From the NCBI GenBank assembly GCA_011391115.1, contig JAABRC010000069.1, positions 1 through 8,252 of the forward strand: a stretch of DNA of 8,252 nucleotides. The letters run 5' to 3'. The notes beneath the pieces were generated by a model. That model had not been told where the DNA came from, did no database searches, and was given only the letters and a program-made list of their open reading frames with translations. The first letter of the stretch is position 1, and every line of letters starts with the position of its first letter. This DNA is from Candidatus Egaibacter danicus. GTDB taxonomy: Bacteria; Pseudomonadota; Gammaproteobacteria; Burkholderiales; Burkholderiaceae. Position numbers and translations under genes: made by a program. Shown one piece after another: positions 7,615 to 8,252 of this stretch.

Positions 7615-7620
7615 GGAGAA
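7615..7620 (+). promoter_or_regulatory. Strong ribosome binding site for the OmpA-like gene
   Basis: GGAGAA in the 13-bp gap after the lipoprotein stop, with GGAG six bases before the ATG at 7625. It fixes that ATG as the start over the in-frame ATG three codons later. Confidence 0.75.
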
Positions 7621-7624
7621 CAAC

Positions 7625-8252
7625 ATGACAAACATGACACACGTGAAAAGCAAATCTTTCCGCAGCGCGGGCAAGCTCAGCCTGCTGACACTCGCCCTGA
7701 TGGCGACCCCTTTCGCCATGGCCGAGATTAGCGCAGGCTGGTACGCCGGCGCCAATTACGGCGTGACCGAGGCGACCATTGACGATGCCCGCATCACCAG
7801 CGGCCTGCTCGGCGGCGGTCTCACCGCCACCTCGATTAACGACGATGATCGCGACCGCGGCTACAAGCTCTTTGGCGGCTACCAGTACAACAGGTATTTG
7901 GCGCTGGAAGCAGGCTATTTCGACCTGGGCCAGTTCGGCTTTGTCGCCAACACCGTGCCCACTGGCACCCTGAGCGGCGGCATCAAGGTCAGGGGTTTCA
8001 ACCTGGATGCCGTGGGCACCTTGCCGATCACCGAGAAGTTTTCTGCCTTCGGCCGCGTCGGCGTCACGTATGCGGACACCGACGGCACCTTTGCCGGCAC
8101 CGGTGCCGTCAACGTGCTCGACCCCAACCCGAGTGCGCGCGACACCAACCTCAAGGTCGGTTTGGGCGTGCAATATGCGTTCACCGATGCCCTGAGCCTG
8201 CGCGCCGAGATCGAGCGCTACCGTATCAACGATGCCGTGGGCAACAAGGGCG
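7625..8252 (+). CDS. OmpA-like outer-membrane beta-barrel protein (partial, 3' end beyond window)
   Basis: 209 codons are visible and the frame is still open at the right edge. Residues 1-33 form a signal peptide (basic start, LSLLTLALMATPFAMA, predicted cut after Ala33). The mature part begins with GWYAGANYGV, a typical first strand of OmpA-type barrels. Alternating amphipathic strands follow: YKLFGGYQYNRYLALEAGYF, VRGFNLDAVGTLPI, FSAFGRVGVTYAD and LKVGLGVQYAFTDALSLRAE, then ERYRI. This is the eight-stranded OmpA-like transmembrane barrel fold, with the last strand expected just past the window. Whether a peptidoglycan-binding OmpA C-terminal domain follows cannot be seen. It should sit in the outer membrane. 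It lies 13 bp after the ice-binding-like lipoprotein gene, which points to co-expression and perhaps joint surface function. Family assignment is confident; specific role unknown. Confidence 0.85.
   Translation, partial: MTNMTHVKSKSFRSAGKLSLLTLALMATPFAMAEISAGWYAGANYGVTEATIDDARITSGLLGGGLTATSINDDDRDRGYKLFGGYQYNRYLALEAGYFDLGQFGFVANTVPTGTLSGGIKVRGFNLDAVGTLPITEKFSAFGRVGVTYADTDGTFAGTGAVNVLDPNPSARDTNLKVGLGVQYAFTDALSLRAEIERYRINDAVGNKG

Noticed and set aside
6970..7755. Minus-strand 261-aa open frame opposite the DUF3494 region
   Set aside because: It overlaps the confident lipoprotein and barrel genes on the other strand and shows no family motif.
7592..8173. Minus-strand 193-aa open frame opposite the barrel gene
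   Set aside because: The plus-strand frame has a ribosome binding site, signal peptide and barrel strands; the minus frame has none of these.

Overview
This window looks like chromosomal DNA of a betaproteobacterium, probably Burkholderiales and close to Comamonadaceae such as Rhodoferax or Polaromonas. That placement is inferred from the GC-rich coding style, the expanded PAS/hybrid-kinase repertoire, the IS630-type transposase and the ice-binding-like (DUF3494) gene. No rRNA or other marker gene is present to confirm it.

Left half (1-4330, all on the minus strand): a two-gene signalling operon. The upstream gene (1202-4330) encodes a membrane-bound CHASE3-PAS-PAS-HisKA-HATPase-REC-REC hybrid histidine kinase. 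Only 19 bp after its stop comes a second gene (from 1182, leaving the window at base 1). It encodes a soluble protein built from near-identical PAS/PAC modules repeating at exactly 142 residues (426 bp). Its output domain lies outside the window. The kinase has no HPt domain, so its phosphorelay needs a partner elsewhere.

Middle (4331-5727): a scarred junction. An IS630-family transposase gene on the minus strand keeps its N-terminal DNA-binding half but has lost the catalytic half, which is replaced by about 42 unrelated residues. A short inverted repeat flanks it. On its other side lies the 3' end of a family-4-type glycosyltransferase gene (plus strand). The 5' part of that gene is absent from the window, so this looks like a deletion or rearrangement endpoint rather than a simple insertion. 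Behind the remnant is a good candidate intrinsic terminator, then a second hairpin and a perfect palindrome in front of the next operon.

Right half (5728-8252, plus strand): a two-gene surface operon. The first gene encodes a 627-aa lipoprotein with three Ig-like (Big_5-type) domains as a stalk and a C-terminal DUF3494 ice-binding-type beta-helix. Thirteen bases later, behind a strong ribosome binding site, starts an OmpA-like outer-membrane beta-barrel gene that runs off the right edge. The pairing suggests a surface-displayed adhesin or ice-binding-like protein co-expressed with an outer-membrane barrel.

I found no CRISPR array, tRNA, rRNA, phage module, toxin-antitoxin pair or clear new defence system. 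The most unusual items are the exact tandem PAS array, the domain-swapped transposase remnant at a rearrangement junction, and the ice-binding-like lipoprotein/OmpA-like pair with its palindromic upstream site.
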